Assembly (NCBI GenBank): GCA_936908745.1
Contig: CAKZFX010000009.1
Span: forward strand, 62,001-126,000
DNA length: 64,000 nucleotides
Direction: 5' to 3'
Source: an uncultured Chitinophagaceae bacterium
GTDB taxonomy: Bacteria > Bacteroidota > Bacteroidia > Chitinophagales > Chitinophagaceae
Both the position numbers and the translations under genes were made by a program. This document shows positions 45,901-53,079 of this stretch, in pieces; the first letter of the stretch is position 1, and each line of letters opens with the position of its first letter. The notes beneath the pieces are model-generated. The model saw only the letters and a list, made by a program, of their open reading frames with translations, had not been told where the DNA came from and did no database searches.

Positions 45901-47045
45901 CCGGCAGAGCGCAGCGTTGGCAAACCTTCATTGCGCTGGCTGTTATTTTCATACTCCTGCTGGTTTACGTATGTCATGGCTTTTTTTGCCTGTGAAAGCA
46001 ATGCAAGGTGCTTTGCTTTCAACTGTTGCAGGTTATCTACCTGGTTGCAGAGTTTCAGCGCAGCGCCATCTGTATCATATTGCACAACGGTAAAGTCCTT
46101 TGTATTTATTTTCAGCATGCCTTTATCAATCACACTGCCCGTTGGATTGGCCTGCGCATAAAAACCATTGGCTGTTTTTACATACGAAGTAGCCGGGCAG
46201 GAAATGATCGTCTTTTGAGAAAAGCTGACTCCTTTTGGCACCACACGGATGCTTCCTGATGCGCCGAGTTTGGCTACATCGGCCGCAGCGATTTCAATGT
46301 CAAGCACCAAACCAAATTTCCTTTGCAATATCGGGTAGCTGCTCAATACCGATAAAATATCATGGTATTCAAAATCAGGCTTTGGTATCGCCGGTGGTTT
46401 GCTGTTGGTATTATTTTTTGCATTAAAGAAATTGCGAAGCTGTGCAAAGTCAGCCGCCGGCAATGCCGATTCTTTAAACGGCATCACTTTCGCCTTCTTT
46501 AAAATATCAGCGATCTCCTTTCCTGTATCGTTATAAACCAGCAGATCGCTTTCTTTATAAGTAAGACGACTGGACTGTACCCCTGCTACATCTTTGACCG
46601 AATAATTGGAGATCGGATTTAATCCCTTCCACTGATCTGTAAAGAACACTTCATTGGGCAGTTCATCACTCTTTGCATTGCCTACTTCAAAAAATGTTTT
46701 TTCAACAAAACTGGTAATATGCTTAACGGGATAGGATTTGATCGGGAACTGTGTCAAATCCTGCCCGGCCGCATCATAATTTTTTACGTTGATACCATCT
46801 GTAAACAGCAAACTGTATTTAGCCGTATCCAGTTTTGCTTTTTGCAATGTTCCTTTTATTTCTGTACCATTTCCCAATTGTAATGTCAACTGGGCATCAT
46901 TCATCTTTGTTGCCCATTGTTTGATATCCGGGAAATCTTTCAGGGAAGATCCTCCCTGTAACTGAATGCTCACATGAGCAGACACAATCGTCTTATTCGC
47001 TTTATCCGTATGCGGCAGCGCTGTAAAAATGATCGTTTGAGACAT
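42921..47045 (-). CDS. Uncharacterised 1374-residue protein
   Basis: A very large protein without a signal peptide, membrane span or recognised catalytic motif. It is rich in beta-strand-like segments. Distinctive stretches that look conserved include VKVRTVDLAGNSLPFDKVP, RYRRFEPTPTPVLLQAN with GESVERMVVRSN, ATRHVLAPRNTQHIAEMHDMFDG, and GNIRVYLKRPWFSSGEGERLG near residue 1080. These read like a structural or binding protein built of several beta domains rather than an enzyme. It starts 33 bases after the 1220-residue Tat protein gene and ends in a strong terminator, so the two form an operon. I know no characterised member of this family. Confidence 0.85.
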   Translation of the reverse strand: MSQTIIFTALPHTDKANKTIVSAHVSIQLQGGSSLKDFPDIKQWATKMNDAQLTLQLGNGTEIKGTLQKAKLDTAKYSLLFTDGINVKNYDAAGQDLTQFPIKSYPVKHITSFVEKTFFEVGNAKSDELPNEVFFTDQWKGLNPISNYSVKDVAGVQSSRLTYKESDLLVYNDTGKEIADILKKAKVMPFKESALPAADFAQLRNFFNAKNNTNSKPPAIPKPDFEYHDILSVLSSYPILQRKFGLVLDIEIAAADVAKLGASGSIRVVPKGVSFSQKTIISCPATSYVKTANGFYAQANPTGSVIDKGMLKINTKDFTVVQYDTDGAALKLCNQVDNLQQLKAKHLALLSQAKKAMTYVNQQEYENNSQRNEGLPTLRSAGIGIAKNGLANDLFKKFDRNKKLNDLLLNAAASDTKLTATNAEYKLPAELLYADDLVQGYRMDIADYNNPGKGWFSLHRRLDTYQYAKQNSNVKELIGSSEEDEGFIQLGVAQEQTGDKAMALGEVFARWEGWSLSVRKPGIAINNPGEGKDVEDMNAEKNKYVLPGYLAFRLEVDSKIVKGSLPKLRFGNEYNVKVRTVDLAGNSLPFDKVPENHPVAIVSRIKYRRFEPTPTPVLLQANEIKDGESVERMVVRSNVGVASADYENTVKDKKKFLPVATRHVLAPRNTQHIAEMHDMFDGIGMNKTAQQNTDYTFINDKDLNEFINPDHEGYKQIGRTVYNANDKNVQLTYLADPMAAGVVFFLDKQSDYSFGWNKDKLMFCSFYHDEELTETSMDKAFDKNAWRAPKSFRVELREGVKRPEWVMAERKLVVYLNKAVMGTLNYASFWRPADVAKLSGIQTIVVESGNADTKRNARQSKHWMISPWRQLTLVHATQQPLEKPAIKELKTDRKYNDTTSNIHTRIALDGKSTDKINLEAWWIDFVDDFADIAPKFTSGTSVVTVLPTDYFNESLSNGNVSQNAANEKKGHAITHQWNDTKHRWVFYRPVATSRYREYFTNLVNEALKNKTAFPLTQEGDYFKTAETDPFNALNNGKINILSSARPAAPQVDYVIPSFNWAKNKKGTIETHVRSGNIRVYLKRPWFSSGEGERLGVVLTAAAFSAETAKYFTIWGKDPVFVSGDLNSKNHPTADKTTFPLAADYDTKASMAEVPGAFASVAAYNVLYDADRQLYYADIPINTYNAYFPFIKLALCRYQRDSLRLDGTDCCMSNIVHTDWIQIVPPRTVMANGDRANNRVGIAVSGTSSFIGVDLPTVAHNRYLKSRIKVVVENTTLPKTEEAFIRTQNREINTVVLEKEFDITNDKIANGQLAFSTIIDLPAEFKTQPYRVIVEEYELHLADPLRIPRYEPGVFASEPSKIKERLVFMDVFEVE

Positions 47046-47078
47046 ATACTATCTTGATAAAATAAGGTTACTAATTAA

Positions 47079-50000
47079 TTAAGCGGCAAATGCATCACAA
47101 TACACATTCCATTCAGAAGCTGGCATCAGCATTTTAAATGTCGGGTCGCCACTGCTGCCTTTGAATTCACGACGGGTGGTAACGCTGACTGTTTTAGAGA
47201 AGAATAGCACTTCCACTTTTATTTTCAGCGATGCTTCACCCCAGGCTTTGCCGGTTGAAGTGTTGTAGGTCAGCCCGAGATAAAATTCCAATGAAGCCGT
47301 GATCAGTCCGAGAACACACAATGCACCATTGATGCGCACATAACCCGTGAGTTCCGTCACCGAGTTTTCGCCCTGCAATGTCATCTTGAAATAGATACCA
47401 CCCATCACACTCACTGCACCGCTGGCTACCCCGAGGTTGATGCTGACGGCTGCGCCAAACTCCAGCGAAGCTTCCAGCATCCGCAGCCCTTTCAGGTCGA
47501 GCTCAATGCCAAAAAAACCTCCACCGCCCAATGCGGAAACGGTCAGCGTAAATGGCTGGTGACGTTCGCAGAAATTAAAACGCAATGTCATCGGCGCACC
47601 GGTAAACGGAAGGTTCACCATCGCCCCTAATGATAAATTGCGTAAAGTAAATGCACCGACACTGAGATCGGGGATCGCTAATGTATAACCTGTTTTAATA
47701 CCCTGCGTTGTTACGTCAAGGAATGGCGGATCACTGAATCCGTCATCAGGAATGATCTTACTTATTTCATTGATAAATGATAAAGGTCCAAGGAAAGTGG
47801 TTGCCGGTTTTTCGAGATCAACACTGATATCTGTTTTGGCATTCTGATCTACCTTGAAAGCGATTTTCTTGAAACCAACTTTAATAATATCAGCGAGTAT
47901 GATCTCAAACTTCTGTACCGCCGATTCAATCGTGGTTTCCGGCAATCCCAGTGAACCTTCTAAATTAGGTTTCTTGATCAGCGTGTTGACGTAGATATTC
48001 TTCTCACCATTGGGCGCTGTGCCAAAGTTCATTTTCAAAATACCACCAAGATCAAAATTGGGTTTCTGAATATCAGGATACCAGTTGTATTGTACGCAAT
48101 CGGCTGTCGGTAGTTTAAATTGTTTCAACGCCGGGAAGGCCGATGCATAGCCTTTTACTGCGGCTATCAACTGGTCGTTCACACTTGTCAATTGCTTTTG
48201 CAGGTCGGCTTCTTTTACTTTATCGGCCAGTTCTTTTGCCTGGTTGATCTTGTTTTGAATATCCGCTACCTGGTTACGCAATGTGTTTACCTTATTAATT
48301 ATATTGGTAACAGCCGGTGGTGTCAGTTTCACGATCTTGGTAAGGTCGATAATACCAAACAGCTTTGGCAGCTCTGCACCATAGTTGCCAAAGAAATCAG
48401 TCGGCAATGAAGAAAAGTTCATCATCTTGGTTACATCACCACCAAAAGCACCTTGCAGTTTAGATAAACCCGTCAACGCAAAATTGGGGGCAATGCCACC
48501 ACCCGTTTTATCGGTGTTGCCTGCAAAGCTGATCGCTTTTTTATACCCGAATTCAGCAAACACCTGTGCTGCATTGCCGCCACCTGTTCCTTTTTTATCG
48601 TCAATCAAATTAACAGGCGCTGCATCTCTTGAACCTGTCAATGCTTGTGTTGATGGTTCATAAATGTCAACGCTTTTTACTTTCGGATAGAAAGCATGAA
48701 ATTCTTCATCAAAATACTGGCAGGCAAAGCTGATACCTTCGGCTTCAAAACTCGTATCGCCCGGCACTAAACTATCAGCGATCGCAAATACCTGGTTCTT
48801 TAATTTAGAACCTTTGGAAATATTGCTTGCGGCGGATGTACCAACGCTTTTATTATACTCCGCAATGATCTTGTCGAGCTCGCTTTTATTAGACGAACCC
48901 GTTACGTCTGTTGACACAAAGACCAATGGCATTTCAAAATCAATCTCGTTGCCTTCGCTGTCAATAGCAGACAATTTAAAAGGGAATAGCTGATTGTTCA
49001 CCCGGATCGCAAACTGGTATTCTTTGCTCAATGCCGAACCGCCGCTGACAAACTGTTGGGGTTCACTGATCGTCGGGGTAATCGTTGTATGAAATTTGAT
49101 TTGCCGGAAAGGAAATGACAGGAACGTATCATTTTTACTTCTTGGTGAAAATGTTTTTTCCGGTTCTGATATAATAATAAATACCCGCTGCCTGTTGACA
49201 GCAAAACCAGCTTCTGGTTTACGCTCGGTGATCTTTACATACACCGCTTTATTACCAAAGGGTAAAATATTACCCGCTGTCACCACTTCCACATAATGGT
49301 CACGGGCCATCGTTGCAAGGTGGCTCCATTTCAACAAATTCAACCCTTTGTTGATCATCGGCGCATTGTCGATCTTCCCTTTTTGCAAATCTTCCAATGG
49401 CACTTCAAAATTACTGTCGAGCCAGGCGCCGAGCGTACTCATCATCATCCGTCGCACCTGTATCGCTTTGGGTGTGTAGCCGGTTATCTTCCAGTTGCTG
49501 CTTTCGTGCACAATACGGTGACGGTCTTTTCCATCCATCGAGGTGAGTAATGGCGAAGCAGACACAGAATCCTTATTTGAAGGATCGGCGCAGATATCAA
49601 CACCCCACAGGGCCCGCATCGTCAACAGCTTTTTAGCCGCATCCGATTCATCGGCCTGGCCATTTTTAGATACAGCCATCCTTGTATGCCAGAGTTCATA
49701 CACCTGCAACGGTGCATTTTTGATAAGGTCGTAGAGTTTTAATTTTTTATCATGCGCAAACGTGTGAATACCTGATGGCGATAAAAACAACCGCCATGGC
49801 ATTTCTATTGAGGTTTCAAGATCAGCAACAGGTTGAGGCGATTTACTCGTCACCAACGCTGCAATAGCAGCAACCGCCGAAGGGCTGGCCTGCATTTCCA
49901 TTTTCTCTCTTTCCCTGGCTGGCAATTGGGTGACGGTGATCTGCTGCTGCTCATTTTTATTGGCAATCCGGTTGGCCTGGTTCACATTCGCCAATCTTGT

Positions 50001-50741
50001 CTTTGGCGTATCCACAGGTTGTTCGTTTTGCATCATTCGTATCGGGCGTGATGACGACTGGTTCACCGGTTGCGTTCCTCTTGGGTTGCGGACCGGGTTT
50101 GTCTTTACAGTATCGGCCACATTGACCCGCTGCTGCTGGGTGGGCAGTTTGGTATCAATAGGCTTTATAATAACCGGCTTATCATCATCTGCTGTCCATG
50201 CCATCACGGCATTGGGACTTGAAGCCCTTTTGCTGACCACCAGTTTCCAGTTGGTAAAAGCCAGCAGGTGGTTAACGGTCAGATCAAGTGTATTGATAGA
50301 AGAAGGCACTTCATAAACAAGACGACTGTCTTCGGCGGCATAGGCCTGTGCCGGGTAAGCCATCTGCGTACCTTCGGGAAATGCTGATTCAGCAATGCTT
50401 TGCCCCTGGAACTGGATAATGGCATAGGCGGTTGTACCGCTTTTTTTCCGGTACAGTTTCTTGTCCTTCCGCATTTCAAAATTGGTAAAGCTCATCCGGA
50501 GATGGAGCAGGTCTTGCGGGCGATACAACAACAGGTTTACATCATAGTTAAACGGGCGGTTATTCTTCAGCCGCATGTCCTCTGTTTCGGGACACATGAT
50601 CTGCCCGAAAGCCTGTGTGCTGGCAAGGGTGCCTCCAAGGCCCAGTAATTTCAGGAAAAGACGACGGGATTTGCCGGTAGAATGGCTTTCAACAGATGGC
50701 TCATGTTCATTCAAACGTCCGGAGCCTGAATTCTCATGCAT
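47079..50741 (-). CDS. Uncharacterised 1220-residue protein with Tat signal
   Basis: The N-terminus carries a twin-arginine signal: KSRRLFLKLLGLGG (R26-R27) with a hydrophobic core and likely cleavage near AFG-Q (about 46), so it is probably folded in the cytoplasm and exported by Tat. A Gln/Pro/Arg-rich low-complexity linker lies at about 200-300. A coiled coil spans about 813-860 (NTLRNQVADIQNKINQ). The last 190 residues (about 1030-1220) are a series of alternating hydrophobic/Gly beta-strands (FGIELDLKGLRMLEASLEFG; LCVLGLITASLEFYLGLTY) that could form a beta-prism or barrel-like structure. No enzymatic motif was seen. First gene of an operon with the 1374-residue protein. Confidence 0.85.
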   Translation of the reverse strand: MHENSGSGRLNEHEPSVESHSTGKSRRLFLKLLGLGGTLASTQAFGQIMCPETEDMRLKNNRPFNYDVNLLLYRPQDLLHLRMSFTNFEMRKDKKLYRKKSGTTAYAIIQFQGQSIAESAFPEGTQMAYPAQAYAAEDSRLVYEVPSSINTLDLTVNHLLAFTNWKLVVSKRASSPNAVMAWTADDDKPVIIKPIDTKLPTQQQRVNVADTVKTNPVRNPRGTQPVNQSSSRPIRMMQNEQPVDTPKTRLANVNQANRIANKNEQQQITVTQLPAREREKMEMQASPSAVAAIAALVTSKSPQPVADLETSIEMPWRLFLSPSGIHTFAHDKKLKLYDLIKNAPLQVYELWHTRMAVSKNGQADESDAAKKLLTMRALWGVDICADPSNKDSVSASPLLTSMDGKDRHRIVHESSNWKITGYTPKAIQVRRMMMSTLGAWLDSNFEVPLEDLQKGKIDNAPMINKGLNLLKWSHLATMARDHYVEVVTAGNILPFGNKAVYVKITERKPEAGFAVNRQRVFIIISEPEKTFSPRSKNDTFLSFPFRQIKFHTTITPTISEPQQFVSGGSALSKEYQFAIRVNNQLFPFKLSAIDSEGNEIDFEMPLVFVSTDVTGSSNKSELDKIIAEYNKSVGTSAASNISKGSKLKNQVFAIADSLVPGDTSFEAEGISFACQYFDEEFHAFYPKVKSVDIYEPSTQALTGSRDAAPVNLIDDKKGTGGGNAAQVFAEFGYKKAISFAGNTDKTGGGIAPNFALTGLSKLQGAFGGDVTKMMNFSSLPTDFFGNYGAELPKLFGIIDLTKIVKLTPPAVTNIINKVNTLRNQVADIQNKINQAKELADKVKEADLQKQLTSVNDQLIAAVKGYASAFPALKQFKLPTADCVQYNWYPDIQKPNFDLGGILKMNFGTAPNGEKNIYVNTLIKKPNLEGSLGLPETTIESAVQKFEIILADIIKVGFKKIAFKVDQNAKTDISVDLEKPATTFLGPLSFINEISKIIPDDGFSDPPFLDVTTQGIKTGYTLAIPDLSVGAFTLRNLSLGAMVNLPFTGAPMTLRFNFCERHQPFTLTVSALGGGGFFGIELDLKGLRMLEASLEFGAAVSINLGVASGAVSVMGGIYFKMTLQGENSVTELTGYVRINGALCVLGLITASLEFYLGLTYNTSTGKAWGEASLKIKVEVLFFSKTVSVTTRREFKGSSGDPTFKMLMPASEWNVYCDAFAA

Positions 50742-50954
50742 AGATTGGGTTTAGTTTTAATGGTAATATGAATGTAGCAAGGAATTTGCTTGTTTTTACC
50801 ATCACCGGATCAGTGTGAATAAGTTTCGGGCAGCATCTTCTTACAAAAAAATAACAGCCCCGGCCTTTTAAAATTTGCAGATAGCAATGAATGATTGTAA
50901 TTTCAATAACTTCATTAATCAACCGCATTTATTTAAACCGAAAAAGTATAACAC

Positions 50955-51557
50955 ATGGCTTCTAAGAAAAAAGCAAAACCAGCAAAAAAGAAAGCCGTTA
51001 AAAAGGCTTTGAAAAAAGCAGTAAAGAAAGCTTCTCCTAAAAAAGCAGCAAAAAAAGTCCGCAAAAAAGCAGCGCCTAAAAAGGTAGCAAAGAAAGCGGC
51101 TAAGAAAAAAGCTGTAAAGAAAGCAGCCCGCAAAGCCATTAAAAAAGCGGTGAAGAAAAAAGCAGCTCCTAAAAAGGCAGCAAAGAAAGCCGCTAAAAAA
51201 ACGACTCCTAAAAAAGCGGCTCCCGCCAAAAAGAAGGCCGTAAAAAAAGCAGCGCCAAAGAAAGCCGCTCCTGCTAAAAAGAAAGCAGCGCCTGCGCCGA
51301 AGAAAAAAGCAGCCGCACCAAAAAAGAAAACTCCTTCACCAATGATAGCGCCGCCACAAGAAGAAAAACCAGTGGTACCGCAAACAGAACCAGAAGCGGA
51401 AGTGGAAATAGAAGAACCTTCTTATGAAGAAAAACCACTGTCAAAAGATACAGAAGATGATGTGATGGATGATAATGACAACCCGCTGGAAGATGAGCCG
51501 GTAAATGATGACAATGATGATGATGATGACAATCCTGAAAAGGAAAAAGATATGTAA
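50955..51557 (+). CDS. Histone H1-like Lys/Ala-rich protein with acidic tail
   Basis: A 200-residue, strongly bipartite protein. Residues about 1-125 are almost only K, A and P in KKAAKKA/PKKAA-type repeats, like the C-terminal tail of eukaryotic H1 and bacterial HctB/AlgP-type DNA-binding proteins. Residues about 130-200 are rich in E and D (DDNDDDDDNPEKEKD). The basic half should bind DNA or RNA; the acidic half could shield it or contact other proteins. No fold is expected. Divergent from the 1220-residue gene; ends in a strong terminator. Confidence 0.85.
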   Translation: MASKKKAKPAKKKAVKKALKKAVKKASPKKAAKKVRKKAAPKKVAKKAAKKKAVKKAARKAIKKAVKKKAAPKKAAKKAAKKTTPKKAAPAKKKAVKKAAPKKAAPAKKKAAPAPKKKAAAPKKKTPSPMIAPPQEEKPVVPQTEPEAEVEIEEPSYEEKPLSKDTEDDVMDDNDNPLEDEPVNDDNDDDDDNPEKEKDM

Positions 51558-51561
51558 ATAG

Positions 51562-51589
51562 AAAGCCCTGCAAATGCGGGGCTTTTTTT
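51562..51589 (+). terminator. Intrinsic terminator of the H1-like gene
   Basis: A 10-bp stem (AAAGCCCTGC/GCGGGGCTTT, one G-T pair) with a 4-base loop followed by a run of T, immediately past the stop codon. Confidence 0.9.
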
Positions 51590-51948
51590 ACCACAGAGGA
51601 CACGAGGTTTATTTCACAGAAAACACAAAGAAGCTAAACTATTGTGGTGCTTTGCGGCAAGTCTCCCTGTAAATTTTTTCTCCCGCCAAGGGCACAAAGC
51701 AGCACTAAGAAAATCTCCGTTCCTCCACAGTTCTCTGTAGTCTTTAAATCTTTGTGGTGCTTTGTGGTTTTGTGGGAAATCTTCTTATAATTTTTTCTCC
51801 CACAAAGGCACAAAGCAGCACTAAGGATCTTTGTTCCTCCATAGCCTACATTGTCTCTAAATTTTTTGTGGATCTTAGTGGCTTTGTGGGAAACAAAACA
51901 TCCCGGCAAAAATCTCTGCGGTTCTCTGTTTCTCTGTGGCCTTCTCAA
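51590..51948. repeat. Degenerate tandem intergenic repeats (about 117-bp period)
   Basis: About two and a half diverged copies of a unit built from words such as CACAAAG, CACTAAG and CTTTGTGG. Clear copies begin at 51672 and 51789 with AATTTTTTCTCCC and share GCACAAAGCAGCACTAAG, then TTTGTGG and GGCTTTGTGGGAAA-like ends. An open frame on the minus strand here is only the translation of the repeat. The same type of element recurs at about 59060. Confidence 0.75.
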
Positions 51949-51952
51949 AAAC

Positions 51953-51978
51953 AAAAAACCACCCCGGTTTGGGATGGT
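51953..51978 (-). terminator. Intrinsic terminator of rpsL-rpsG
   Basis: An 8-bp stem (ACCATCCC/GGGGTGGT, one G-T pair) with a 5-base loop followed by TTTTTT on the minus strand, 23 bases past the rpsG stop codon. Confidence 0.88.
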
Positions 51979-52001
51979 CTTGTAAAAGGTCTTTATATCG
52001 A

Positions 52002-52469
52002 TTAAACCCTGAAGTGAGCGAAAGCTTTGTTCGCTTCAGCCATACGATGGGTATCTTCTTTCTTTTTGAATGCAGCACCTTCGCCTTTGCTTGCCGCTAC
52101 GATCTCGTTAGCTAATTTATCAGCCATGCTACGACCGTTTCTTTCACGGCTATAACGGATCAGCCATTTGATGCTCAAAGAGATCTTCCTGTCCTGGCGA
52201 ACCTCAGCAGGGATCTGGAAAGTAGCACCACCGATACGACGGCTGCGCACTTCTACAGCAGGAGTTACGTTAGACAAAGCTCTTTTCCAAACTTCATAAC
52301 CATCTTCGCTGGTTTGTTTGGCCACTTTATCCAGGGCATCATAAAAAATAGTGAACGCACCGCTTTTTTTACCTTCCCACATCAGGTTGTTTACAAACCT
52401 TGTAACCAGTTTGTCGTTGAATTTTGGGTCTGGGGCTAAAGGGAGCTTCTTGGCTTGTGCTTTCCGCAT
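52002..52469 (-). CDS. rpsG: 30S ribosomal protein S7
   Basis: A 155-residue primary assembly protein of the 30S head (MRKAQAKKLPLAPDPKFNDK; GGATFQIPAEVR; KEDTHRMAEANKAFAHFR). It lies 81 bases after rpsL and is followed by a terminator rather than by fusA, its usual neighbour. Confidence 0.98.
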   Translation of the reverse strand: MRKAQAKKLPLAPDPKFNDKLVTRFVNNLMWEGKKSGAFTIFYDALDKVAKQTSEDGYEVWKRALSNVTPAVEVRSRRIGGATFQIPAEVRQDRKISLSIKWLIRYSRERNGRSMADKLANEIVAASKGEGAAFKKKEDTHRMAEANKAFAHFRV

Positions 52470-52550
52470 GAATCTTAATTTTTAAAGTAACTGCTGTAGC
52501 TGAATTTCTTCAGGTATTAAAACCTTACTCAGTACAATTGTATGATTGAA

Positions 52551-52931
52551 TTATTTTTTCGCTTTTTCTTTCTTCGTTCCGTATTTAGAACGGCTTTGTT
52601 TACGGTCTTTTACACCAGCCGTATCCAATGAACCACGAACGATGTGGTAACGTACACCCGGAAGATCTTTTACCCTTCCGCCACGGATCAGAACGATTGA
52701 GTGCTCTTGCAGGTTATGGCCTTCACCCGGGATGTAAGCGATAACTTCCACTTTATTCGTCAAACGAACTTTGGCAACTTTACGCAGGGCTGAGTTTGGT
52801 TTCTTTGGCGTAGTTGTATAAACACGGGTACACACACCACGACGCTGAGGACACTGGTCCAAAGCTCTTGATTTGCTCTTCGCCCTGATAATTTCTCTTC
52901 CTTTTCTTACTAACTGTTGAATAGTAGGCAT
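52551..52931 (-). CDS. rpsL: 30S ribosomal protein S12
   Basis: A 126-residue decoding-centre protein with the conserved TPKKPNSALRKVAKVRL and GGRVKDLPGVRYHIVRG loops. The lysines at the sites where streptomycin-resistance changes usually occur (PKKPNS and GRVKDLPG) are the wild-type residues. The C-terminus is Lys-rich. Confidence 0.98.
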   Translation of the reverse strand: MPTIQQLVRKGREIIRAKSKSRALDQCPQRRGVCTRVYTTTPKKPNSALRKVAKVRLTNKVEVIAYIPGEGHNLQEHSIVLIRGGRVKDLPGVRYHIVRGSLDTAGVKDRKQSRSKYGTKKEKAKK

Positions 52932-52956
52932 TCTGAACCTTTTATTTTTGGGAGGG

Positions 52957-52964
52957 CAAAAGTA
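52957..52964 (-). promoter_or_regulatory. -7 promoter element of rpsL-rpsG
   Basis: TACTTTTG on the minus strand matches TAnnTTTG and would start transcription about 20 bases before the rpsL ATG. No clear -33 element was found. Confidence 0.45.
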
Positions 52965-53079
52965 AGGAAATATTTCAGATTTCTGGGTTTAGATGTTGGA
53001 TTTTTTTCTCAAAACCCTGGCAATCTTCCCTTTTCGCTGAATTCCTGTCATGTAAAAGCGATAATAAGCTGATTTTCAA

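Noticed and set aside
50933..51229. Minus-strand frame that looks like a membrane protein (Phe/Ala/Leu-rich)
   Set aside because: It is the antisense of the Lys/Ala repeats of the H1-like gene; the plus-strand gene has a matching terminator.
51634..51954. Minus-strand open frame of 106 codons in the 51.6-kb repeat region
   Set aside because: It is the translation of the degenerate tandem repeat; the protein shows the repeat period and no start signal or family features.
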